A stretch of DNA of 64,000 nt, from the NCBI GenBank assembly GCA_963708735.1, contig CAVPTW010000035.1:1-64000 (forward strand). Reading direction: 5' to 3'. Both the position numbers and the translations under genes were made by a program. Position 1 is the stretch's first letter. Each line of letters begins with the position of its first letter. The notes beneath the pieces were generated by a model. The model did no database searches. It was not told the origin of the DNA and saw nothing but the letters and a program-made list of their open reading frames with translations. Origin of the DNA: JAGPUQ01 sp963708735. GTDB taxonomy: Bacteria > Pseudomonadota > Gammaproteobacteria > Pseudomonadales > Porticoccaceae. This document shows, piece by piece, positions 33,995 through 41,798 of this stretch.

Positions 33995-35455
33995 TTGGGC
34001 GAAGCGATATGGCAACGATGCCTCGGCTGTCTGCGCGATGAGCTGCCACCACAACAATTCGAAACCTGGATACAACCGCTCCAATTTGACATGACGTCTG
34101 AACGCGCCGTGCGTTTGTTGGCTCCCAATCGATTCGTTCAGGATTGGGTGGCAGACAAGTTTCTTGACAGGATCCGGGAGATTTATCAAAAAATAGATGG
34201 AAATCAGCTGGTTGCCATGGAGGTTACGGCAGCCAACAGCCTTCGGGCCGCCGAGTTGGGATCGCAGCGAGGATTGGGCGTAGCAGATGATGCAAGTCCG
34301 GTTGAACTGGTCCCGGGCCGGGCTACGCCAACTCGCTTCCCTCCGGCTGAGCTGATGCCATCAAGCGCCTCCACAATACGCAGCCCGCGCTATTTGGACC
34401 AAGGGCAGCACAATCCCGCGGCGGGCTATCATATCGAAAACCACCTGAATGAAAGTTTCCTGTTCGAGACCTTCGTTGAGGGTAAGTCCAACCAACTCGC
34501 ACTCGCGGCAGCGCGCCAGGTGGCGCAGAATCCGGGCGGCTCTTATAACCCGTTGTTTATCTACGGTGGCGTGGGACTTGGTAAAACGCATTTGATGCAC
34601 GCGGTGGGCAACCATCTGATCGCCGCCAACCCGGGTGCGCGAGTGGTTTACTTGCATTCCGAACGTTTCGTTGCGGACATGGTAAAGGCACTGCAACTCA
34701 ATGCCATCAACGAGTTTAAGCGCTACTACCGTTCGGTCGACGCGCTGTTGATCGACGACATCCAGTTTTTTGCACGCAAGGACCGATCCCAGGAGGAGTT
34801 TTTTCACACCTTCAATGCGCTGCTGGAGGGTGGTCGGCAAATGATCCTGACGAGTGATCGTTACCCCAAGGAAATCGACGGCGTTGAGGAACGACTGAAG
34901 TCGCGATTTGGTTGGGGGTTGACGGTAGCGGTTGAGCCCCCCGATCTGGAGACCAGGGTTGCAATCCTGCTGCGCAAGACCGAGCAAGCCGGTGTTTTGC
35001 TGCCATCTGATGTGGCCTTTTTCATGGCGCAGCGTATCCAGGCCAACGTGCGTGAGCTGGAGGGTGCGTTGAAGCGGGTGATAGCCAGCGCACATTTCAC
35101 CGGACGGACCATCAATGTGGACTTTGTCCGGGAGACGTTGAAGGATTTGCTGGCGCTCCAGGACAAACTGGTTACCGCAGAGAATATTCAGCGCACGGTC
35201 GCCGACTACTACAAACTCAAACTATCCGATTTGTTGTCCAAGCGCCGCAGTCGCTCCGTGGCGCGACCTCGGCAGATGGCGATGTATCTCGCGAAGCAGT
35301 TGACCACGCGCAGCTTGCCGGAGATCGGTGAGGCATTCGGGGGACGGGATCACACCACCGTGTTGCACGCCTGCCGCACCATCAAGGCATTGCAAGAAAC
35401 CTCCCACGATATCGCTGAAGACATTAAAATCCTTACCCGGGCGCTTAAGACCTGA
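33995..35455 (+). CDS. dnaA: Chromosomal replication initiator DnaA
   Basis: The protein has 486 residues. Domain I (LGCLRDELPPQQFETWIQPL) mediates self-contact and helicase loading, and about 85-140 is a variable linker. The AAA+ domain has GGVGLGKTHL and LLIDDIQFF, and the C-terminal DNA-binding domain ends with GGRDHTTVLHACRTI. It starts with TTG at 33995, about eight bases after AGGGGAG. A TTG start on dnaA would keep its level low. Confidence 0.97.
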   Translation: MGEAIWQRCLGCLRDELPPQQFETWIQPLQFDMTSERAVRLLAPNRFVQDWVADKFLDRIREIYQKIDGNQLVAMEVTAANSLRAAELGSQRGLGVADDASPVELVPGRATPTRFPPAELMPSSASTIRSPRYLDQGQHNPAAGYHIENHLNESFLFETFVEGKSNQLALAAARQVAQNPGGSYNPLFIYGGVGLGKTHLMHAVGNHLIAANPGARVVYLHSERFVADMVKALQLNAINEFKRYYRSVDALLIDDIQFFARKDRSQEEFFHTFNALLEGGRQMILTSDRYPKEIDGVEERLKSRFGWGLTVAVEPPDLETRVAILLRKTEQAGVLLPSDVAFFMAQRIQANVRELEGALKRVIASAHFTGRTINVDFVRETLKDLLALQDKLVTAENIQRTVADYYKLKLSDLLSKRRSRSVARPRQMAMYLAKQLTTRSLPEIGEAFGGRDHTTVLHACRTIKALQETSHDIAEDIKILTRALKT

Positions 35456-35512
35456 CCAGACGTAGGCCGGCGCGATTTCCCCCAACCCCCCGAATTTTTT
35501 GAAGGGAAGTCG

Positions 35513-36616
35513 ATGAAATTTACCGTTGTTCGAGAGTCCTTGCTGAAACCCCTGCAACTCGCCGCCGGGGTGGTAGAGCGACGTCAAACGCTTCCCGTGC
35601 TGGCCAATGTGCTATTGAGCCTGGAGCCTGGGATGCTGTGCATCACAGGTACCGACCTTGAGGTGGAAATCCGGGGCACCCTGGCTTTGGAGGGGCTCAT
35701 CGAGCCTGGTCAAATTACGGTGCCCGCGCGGAAGCTGCTGGATATTTGCCGTTCGTTACCCGACGGAGCGGTCATCGGCCTGTCGACCGATACCGAGAAC
35801 CGCGTCCGAATTCAGAGTGGGCGGAGTCGATTCACGCTGGCGACGCTGCCGGCCGAGGATTTCCCCGAGGTTGATCGCGAGCCCGGACGTATCGAGTTTC
35901 CGGTCAACCAGGGCCGCTTGAAGCGATTGCTTGACCAGACCGCGTTTGCGATGGCTCAGCAGGACGTTCGTTACTACCTCAATGGCATGTTGTTGGAGAT
36001 TTCAGCCGGGCGCCTGCGCGCCGTGGCGACCGACGGCCATCGGTTGGCCCTTGCGGACGTGGCAGTCGACGTGGCTCCCGAGGAGCGAATTCAGGCGATT
36101 TTGCCGCGCAAGGGCGTCCAGGAACTTGCCCGTTTGTTGGGAGACAACGCCGATGCTCAAATTGTCATTGGTACCAACCATGTGCGGGTTGAGGGAGCTG
36201 ACTACTGCTTGACCACCAAGCTGGTTGATGGCGCCTATCCTGACTACGAGCGGGTACTACCACGCAATGGTGACCGGATTGTCGAGGGTGATCGCGAGAC
36301 GCTGCGTCAGGCGTTTTACCGCGCGGCGATCCTATCTAACGAGAAATACCGGGGTGTGCGCCTCGGTCTCACCCCCGGTATGTTGACGGCAGTCGCCAAT
36401 AACCCGGAGCAAGAGCGCGCCGAGGAGGAGGTTTCTGTCGCCTATGAGGGTGATTCGCTGGAGGTGGGGTTCAACGTCAGCTATCTGCTGGATGTCTTGA
36501 ACGCCCTACCCGGCGCGCGGGTGCGATTTTGTTTGGCGGACGCCAACAGCAGCGTACTGCTTACCAATCCGGATGATGGTGATTCCGCGTACGTAATCAT
36601 GCCGATGCGGCTTTAA
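35513..36616 (+). CDS. dnaN: DNA polymerase III beta sliding clamp
   Basis: The protein has 367 residues, in three clamp domains. MKFTVVRESLLKPLQLAAGV at the start, PVLANVLLSL and the C-terminal YVIMPMRL, which forms the partner-binding pocket, are conserved. It tethers polymerase III to DNA. A good ribosome binding site (GAAGGGAAG) precedes it, 57 bases after dnaA. Confidence 0.97.
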   Translation: MKFTVVRESLLKPLQLAAGVVERRQTLPVLANVLLSLEPGMLCITGTDLEVEIRGTLALEGLIEPGQITVPARKLLDICRSLPDGAVIGLSTDTENRVRIQSGRSRFTLATLPAEDFPEVDREPGRIEFPVNQGRLKRLLDQTAFAMAQQDVRYYLNGMLLEISAGRLRAVATDGHRLALADVAVDVAPEERIQAILPRKGVQELARLLGDNADAQIVIGTNHVRVEGADYCLTTKLVDGAYPDYERVLPRNGDRIVEGDRETLRQAFYRAAILSNEKYRGVRLGLTPGMLTAVANNPEQERAEEEVSVAYEGDSLEVGFNVSYLLDVLNALPGARVRFCLADANSSVLLTNPDDGDSAYVIMPMRL

Positions 36617-36642
36617 GCACCATCGCGTGTCGAGGCACTCCT

Positions 36643-37764
36643 GTGCCGATCAGCGGTTTGAGATTACAAGGAATACGCAACCTCGTTCCACAAGCGATAA
36701 GCCCTGGCGGCGGGGTCAATCTTCTCGCCGGGCCAAATGGCGCCGGGAAGACCAGTGTTCTCGAAGCAATTTGTCTACTTGGCAGGGGTCGCTCATTTCG
36801 CGCTCGGTCGATAGAGGCTGTCGTTAGCTATGGCGCCGATCATTGCACGGTTTTTGGGATGATCGAGGCCACCGATAAGCATGGCCGTCTGACCCAAAGG
36901 CGGTTGGGTGTTTCACGTGAAACAAGCGGCGGATTTCATTTCAAGATAGATGGGACAACCGCAACGACCACCTCGGCATTAGCCGATGTCCTGCCGCTGG
37001 TTCTCATCAACAGTGACAGTTTTGCGCTTCTCGAAGGGTCACCTCAAGGCCGCCGACGCTACCTGGACTGGGGTGTTTTTCATACCACTCCAGCTTCGCG
37101 GGAGCTATGGCGCCAGCATCTGCGAGCGCATCAGCAACGCAATACGCTGCTCCGGCAGCGGCGGGTCGACCGACATCAGTTGGCGTTGTGGGATGAGCGT
37201 TTGGCGATAGCGGGAGAAGCGGTAACCCAATATCGCCGAGGCTATGTAGAGGAAATTCAACCGGTTATAGAGCGAGTCTTGTCAGAGATCACACCCGACC
37301 TGGGCGAGCTCAGGCTCGGATTCTACCCGGGATGGGACGCCGAGCGACCCTTGGTGGAAGCATTAAGGGCTCACTGCGAAAAGGATATAATGCACGGTAC
37401 TACCCAAGTGGGGCCACACCGAGCGGATCTTCGCGTTCGGCTGGGTCGACGCGTTGCCGCAGATGCGCTTTCCCGCGGCCAGACCAAAATGGTGGTTATC
37501 GCGATGCTGATGGCGCAAGGAATTCATTACCGCGAACGATGCGGTAGCGCCTGCGTCAGCTTGCTGGATGACCTGCCGGCGGAGCTCGACCCCGAGCATC
37601 GGCGGCGGGTGGCCAAACTGGTGTCGAATACCGGGCAGGCTTTCGTCACCGGGACCGACGCCAGCCACTTGCTTGCGGCCTGGGCTGATAGCTCCGCGGT
37701 CGCGGAGCTGAAATTGTTTCACGTGGAGCAAGGCCGGCTTACCGACCGAAGTTCCCCCGATTGA
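36643..37764 (+). CDS. recF: Recombination mediator RecF
   Basis: The protein has 373 residues and is an SMC-like ATPase that loads RecA at gaps. Walker A is GPNGAGKTS near residue 30, the signature region is ALSRGQTKMVV, and Walker B reads LLDDLPAELD, where DELxxELD is more usual. It starts with GTG. The gene also carries two ParB sites: a perfect parS at 36909-36924, coding for VSRET, and a degenerate one at its 3' end, coding for LFHVEQG. Confidence 0.95.
   Translation: MPISGLRLQGIRNLVPQAISPGGGVNLLAGPNGAGKTSVLEAICLLGRGRSFRARSIEAVVSYGADHCTVFGMIEATDKHGRLTQRRLGVSRETSGGFHFKIDGTTATTTSALADVLPLVLINSDSFALLEGSPQGRRRYLDWGVFHTTPASRELWRQHLRAHQQRNTLLRQRRVDRHQLALWDERLAIAGEAVTQYRRGYVEEIQPVIERVLSEITPDLGELRLGFYPGWDAERPLVEALRAHCEKDIMHGTTQVGPHRADLRVRLGRRVAADALSRGQTKMVVIAMLMAQGIHYRERCGSACVSLLDDLPAELDPEHRRRVAKLVSNTGQAFVTGTDASHLLAAWADSSAVAELKLFHVEQGRLTDRSSPD
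36909..36924. promoter_or_regulatory. parS: parS site, perfect
   Basis: TGTTTCACGTGAAACA is the exact 16-bp palindromic ParB-binding consensus shared by most bacteria. It lies within the recF coding sequence, about 3 kb from the DnaA boxes and 11 kb from parB. Confidence 0.95.
37715..37730. promoter_or_regulatory. parS: parS-like site, two mismatches
   Basis: TGTTTCACGTGGAGCA matches the parS consensus at 14 of 16 positions, with both differences in the right arm. It lies near the 3' end of recF, 806 bases from the perfect site. It may bind ParB weakly or be a decayed or protein-constrained copy. Confidence 0.6.
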
Positions 37765-37784
37765 TTACTTCACCGAGAATCGCT

Positions 37785-40223
37785 GTGACAACCTTACCGA
37801 CCCAGGCCAGAGATACCGACGCAGGCGTTTACGACTCGTCATCGATCAAGGTTCTCAAGGGACTCGACGCGGTGCGGAAGCGGCCGGGGATGTACATTGG
37901 CGATACCGATGATGGCACCGGTTTGCACCACATGGTGTTCGAACTGGTCGACAACGCGATCGATGAGGCACTGGCCGGGTACTGCACCGAGGTTTCCGTA
38001 ACCATTCATGCCGACGAGTCCGTCACCGTGACCGATAACGGTCGCGGAATACCGGTCGATCAGCATGAAGAGGGCGTATCGGCAGCTGAAGTGATCATGA
38101 CAGTACTCCACGCGGGTGGAAAATTCGACGACAACACCTACAAAGTCTCCGGTGGATTGCATGGAGTGGGTGTCTCAGTGGTTAACGCCTTGTCCGAGAA
38201 GTTGCACCTTACCATCCGCCGTGACCATAAGGTTCACGAACAGATTTATCGGCACGGCGTTCCTGAAGCGCCCTTGGCGGCAGTCGGCGATTGCACAGGT
38301 TCGGGCAGCGAAGTGCGCTTTTGGCCGTCCCCCGAGACCTTTACGAGCATCAAGTTTCACTACGAGATACTGGCGAATCGGCTACGTGAACTGTCGTTTC
38401 TCAATTCGGGTGTCCGCATTGTTCTTTCCGACCAACGGAGTGGAAAACAGGATATTTATCAATATGATGGTGGCCTGCGAGCCTTCGTCGAGTTCCTGAA
38501 TCAGAATCGGACACCGCTCAACCGCGTCGTGCACTTCAATACCCAGCGGGATGACGGTATCGGCGTGGAAGTTGCGCTGCAGTGGAACGATGGTTACCAG
38601 GAAAACATCCTCACCTATACCAACAATATTCCCCAGCGGGACGGCGGCACGCACCTCGCGGGTTTTCGCGCAGCGCTCACCCGCACCTTGAACAACTACA
38701 TGGAGCGCGAAGGAGTGCTGGCGCGCACGAAGATCTCTCCGTCCGGGGATGACGCCCGCGAGGGCCTTACGGCCATCATTTCCGTCAAGGTCCCGGATCC
38801 CAAGTTTTCGTCCCAGACCAAGGAAAAGCTGGTCAGCTCGGAAGTTAAAGTCGCGGTGGAGCAGGAAATGGCGCGGGCGTTCGGGGACTATCTGCTGGAG
38901 AATCCCGGAGAAGCCAAGCATATCGTCGGCAAGGTAGTCGATGCCGCGCGCGCCCGGGAGGCCGCGCGACGGGCCCGCGAAATGACCCGGCGCAAAGGTG
39001 CGCTGGATTTGGCGGGCCTTCCCGGGAAGCTCGCCGATTGCCAGGAGAAGGATCCGGGGCGCTCGGAGCTGTTTCTGGTCGAGGGTGATTCCGCCGGCGG
39101 GTCGGCCAAGCAGGGCAGGGACCGTCGCACCCAGGCGATCCTGCCCCTGAAGGGGAAGATTCTCAACGTCGAAAAGGCGCGCTTCGACAAAATGCTGTCC
39201 AGCGCCGAGGTGGGCACCCTGATTATCGCGCTCGGTTGCAGCATTGGAACCGCCGAATTCAACCCTGACAAGCTTCGCTACCACACCATCGTCATCATGA
39301 CCGATGCCGATGTGGATGGTTCTCATATCCGCACCCTGTTGCTGACTTTTTTCTTCCGGCAGATGCGCGAACTGGTCGAGCGCGGCCACCTGTACATTGC
39401 CCAGCCGCCGCTCTACAAGATTGCGAAAGGAAAGCAGGATCAATACCTTAAGGACGATGCGGCGCTGGAGGAATTCCTCACCAATACCGCCATCAGCGAT
39501 GCCAGCCTGCATTTGAGCGCGGAGGCTCCCGGCTTGCGGGCCGAAGCGCTGGAAGCCTTGGTGAACGACCACCGGCGCTTGATGGCGGTGGTGGAGCGCA
39601 TGTCGCGTGCCTACCCGCGAGAGCTGCTGCTACGTATGGCGGAAGCTCCAGTGCTCAGCGTAGAGCAGCTTGGCCGTCAGGAGGAGGTGGATGCCTGGGT
39701 TGCCGCCCTGGCAGAAGATATCGCTGGCGGTAGTGCCCCCGCCGGCTACCGGATGAGCGTATTCCGCGATCCGGAGCGGTCGCTGTTTCTACCCTGTTGT
39801 GATCTGGTAACCCACGGTGTCGGAACGAGATTTCTTGTCACCCCGGACTTTCTCGACTCGGCGGAATATCGTGCGTTGACGACGCGGGGTCATCTGTTCA
39901 AGGGGCTTCTGGAGCCTGGCGCCTATGTGGCCCGGGGAGAGAGGAAGGCCCCGGTGGCCAGCTTTGACGCCGCACTGGCCTGGCTGATGGCAGAGGCCCG
40001 GCGCGGCTATACCGTGCAGCGCTACAAGGGCTTGGGGGAAATGAATCCGGAGCAACTGTGGGACACCACGATGAATCCCGAGACCCGGCGGCTGTTGAAG
40101 GTGACCATCGAAGATGCGATCGCCGCCGATCAAATGTTCAGCACTCTGATGGGTGATATCGTCGAACCCCGTCGCGCGTTCATCGAGACCAATGCCCTGT
40201 CGGTGGCCAACCTGGATATCTAG
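37785..40223 (+). CDS. gyrB: DNA gyrase subunit B
   Basis: The protein has about 812 residues from the GTG at 37785; a TTG at 37761 overlapping the recF stop is an alternative and neither has a strong ribosome binding site. The ATPase domain shows KRPGMYIGDTDDGTGLHH, DNGRGIPVD and GGLHGVGVSVVNALS. The TOPRIM domain has LVEGDSAGGSAKQGRDR and MTDADVDGSHIRTLLLTF. The length includes the extra C-terminal domain typical of gammaproteobacterial GyrB. The tail ends ETNALSVANLDI. Confidence 0.97.
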   Translation: MTTLPTQARDTDAGVYDSSSIKVLKGLDAVRKRPGMYIGDTDDGTGLHHMVFELVDNAIDEALAGYCTEVSVTIHADESVTVTDNGRGIPVDQHEEGVSAAEVIMTVLHAGGKFDDNTYKVSGGLHGVGVSVVNALSEKLHLTIRRDHKVHEQIYRHGVPEAPLAAVGDCTGSGSEVRFWPSPETFTSIKFHYEILANRLRELSFLNSGVRIVLSDQRSGKQDIYQYDGGLRAFVEFLNQNRTPLNRVVHFNTQRDDGIGVEVALQWNDGYQENILTYTNNIPQRDGGTHLAGFRAALTRTLNNYMEREGVLARTKISPSGDDAREGLTAIISVKVPDPKFSSQTKEKLVSSEVKVAVEQEMARAFGDYLLENPGEAKHIVGKVVDAARAREAARRAREMTRRKGALDLAGLPGKLADCQEKDPGRSELFLVEGDSAGGSAKQGRDRRTQAILPLKGKILNVEKARFDKMLSSAEVGTLIIALGCSIGTAEFNPDKLRYHTIVIMTDADVDGSHIRTLLLTFFFRQMRELVERGHLYIAQPPLYKIAKGKQDQYLKDDAALEEFLTNTAISDASLHLSAEAPGLRAEALEALVNDHRRLMAVVERMSRAYPRELLLRMAEAPVLSVEQLGRQEEVDAWVAALAEDIAGGSAPAGYRMSVFRDPERSLFLPCCDLVTHGVGTRFLVTPDFLDSAEYRALTTRGHLFKGLLEPGAYVARGERKAPVASFDAALAWLMAEARRGYTVQRYKGLGEMNPEQLWDTTMNPETRRLLKVTIEDAIAADQMFSTLMGDIVEPRRAFIETNALSVANLDI

Positions 40224-40293
40224 CCAGGTTGGCCAGAAGACGGGGTGCGATCTGCTGCCAAAAGACGGCAACGCCGCGCAGGGCTGATAGCGG

Positions 40294-40449
40294 TTAGTTT
40301 CTTCCCCCAAAAAGCTGATCTTCCCTGCGCCGACCGCGGTTCTTGCGGCGGTCTTCCCGGTCCGGCTCGAAACGCACTTCCTCGCGCCGGTCAGTTTTTT
40401 CCCGGCGCTGCTCGCGCCGCCGCTCGGGACCCTTGTAGGTGTCCGCCAT
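40294..40449 (-). CDS. Small arginine-rich protein of unknown function
   Basis: A 51-residue protein starts at the ATG at 40449; an ATG two codons upstream is too close to the GGAG that fits 40449 with seven bases of spacing. About a third of the residues are arginine, alternating with glutamate and aspartate (YKGPERRREQRREKTDRR, then VRFEPDREDRRKNRGRR). The repeated ERR/DRR pattern resembles small charged proteins annotated as hypothetical in several gammaproteobacteria. Its function is unknown; the composition suggests nucleic-acid binding or disorder. It is convergent with gyrB and upstream of nothing on its strand. Confidence 0.7.
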   Translation of the reverse strand: MADTYKGPERRREQRREKTDRREEVRFEPDREDRRKNRGRRREDQLFGGRN

Positions 40450-40514
40450 AGCCATGCTCCGTCACATCAGGTGGAAAATCCTTGCGAAATCATAGCACCG
40501 GGGGCTTGTCCCGG

Positions 40515-41237
40515 CTAACCGGTCAACCGAATAAGGGTCGCGTTCATCCATTCGGCGACGTCATTTGTGATGGACTTGGCATCTCGCCCGACAGTGGAGA
40601 TGGGTTTCCCGAATACCAGCGTGATGGTGCCCGGATACTTGACGAATCTGTGGGCCGGCCAGCAGGTTCCCGCGTTGTGGCACACCGGGAGTACGGGAAC
40701 CCCGGCGGCGATGGCCAATGCTGCGCCGCTGCGATTGAATTTGGGCGCGGTCGCGCCCGCGTCGATGCGGGTGCCTTCGGGGTAGAGCAGCACGTTCATG
40801 CCGGCGTCCAGGCGGGCGCGACCCTGCTGCATCACCTGTCGCAGCGCCTCCCGGGGATTACCGCGGTCGATGGCGATGGGCGCAACTACGGCGAGGCCCC
40901 AGCCAAAGAAGGGGATTTTCAGCAGCTCCCGCTTCAGAACCGTGCTCACAGGGCGCAGCAACCGCTGCAGGTAATAGGTCTCCCAGCTGGACTGATGCTT
41001 GCTGAGCGCAACAAAAGGCCGTGGCGGGATATTTTCCAGCCCTTCGATTCGCAGCTTCACGCCGCAGCAGAGACGCAGCCAGATCACCACCAGGGCGTTG
41101 GCGGTGGTCGCCAGGGTTTGCCGTGGCGCTTGTGGCAGCAGCAGTCCCACGGTGAACGCAAGGGTTGAAAACAACCCCACGATGACGACGTAGCCGCAGT
41201 AAAACGCCAGTGAACGCAACGCCAACCACAGTTTCAT
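40515..41237 (-). CDS. plsC: 1-acyl-sn-glycerol-3-phosphate acyltransferase
   Basis: The protein has 240 residues. An N-terminal membrane helix (FYCGYVVIVGLFSTLAFTVG) is followed by the acyltransferase motif I SKHQSSWE, in which Glu replaces the common Asp (HX4E rather than HX4D), as in many gammaproteobacterial members. Motif III is YPEGTR. The enzyme makes phosphatidic acid for phospholipids. The start overlaps the end of gmhB by four bases, so the two are coupled. Confidence 0.92.
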   Translation of the reverse strand: MKLWLALRSLAFYCGYVVIVGLFSTLAFTVGLLLPQAPRQTLATTANALVVIWLRLCCGVKLRIEGLENIPPRPFVALSKHQSSWETYYLQRLLRPVSTVLKRELLKIPFFGWGLAVVAPIAIDRGNPREALRQVMQQGRARLDAGMNVLLYPEGTRIDAGATAPKFNRSGAALAIAAGVPVLPVCHNAGTCWPAHRFVKYPGTITLVFGKPISTVGRDAKSITNDVAEWMNATLIRLTG

Positions 41238-41798
41238 GATGGCTGTTTCGAGATCAGGAAATCGGCAGCGGCGGCCAGATCATCCAGCACGACGATGTCG
41301 TGCAGCCGGGCATCGGGGTGTGAAGTGAGCGCATACTCTGTCGCTACACCATTGCCGGTGCGTACCAGGATCGGTGCGCACCCCACCGCGACCGCCGCCT
41401 CCAGGTCGCGCAGGCTGTCGCCAATGGCGGGGACCCCCACCAATTCGATAGCAAACTGCGTGGCGATGCGTCTGCAAAAGACCGGGCCGGGGCTTGCGGC
41501 AGTCGCAGCCATCCTCGGGCACATGGGGGCAACAAAAAATGCCGGCGATCTGGCCTCCGGCGGCGACCACCAAACGCTCCAGCTCGCAGTGCATGGCGGC
41601 GAGCGCCTCTGGCGCGATCAAGCCGCGTCCCACCCCCGACTGGTTCGTGGCAACTGCCACCCGGAACCCGGCTCGGCACAGGCGCGCGATGGCATCGATG
41701 CTGCCGGGCAGCGGCCGCCATTCATCCAGATTTCTGATGAAATGGTCAGAGTCAGCGTTGATCACGCCATCCCGGTCCAGGATCACCCAGGGGGTCAT
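41234..41798 (-). pseudogene. gmhB: D-glycero-beta-manno-heptose-1,7-bisphosphate 7-phosphatase, frameshifted
   Basis: Residues 1-109 are a normal HAD phosphatase: WVILDRDGVINADSDHF, VATNQSGVGRG, then the zinc-binding loop CCPHVPEDGCDCRKPRPG. After KPRPGLL the frame breaks near 41475 and the rest (RRIATQFAIELVGVPAIGDS and onward) continues in another frame to 41234. Removing a single base would restore a protein of about 187 residues, the family length. GmhB supplies ADP-heptose for the LPS core. It is either a recent frameshift or a sequence error. The start overlaps the glyS stop (ATGA). Confidence 0.85.
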
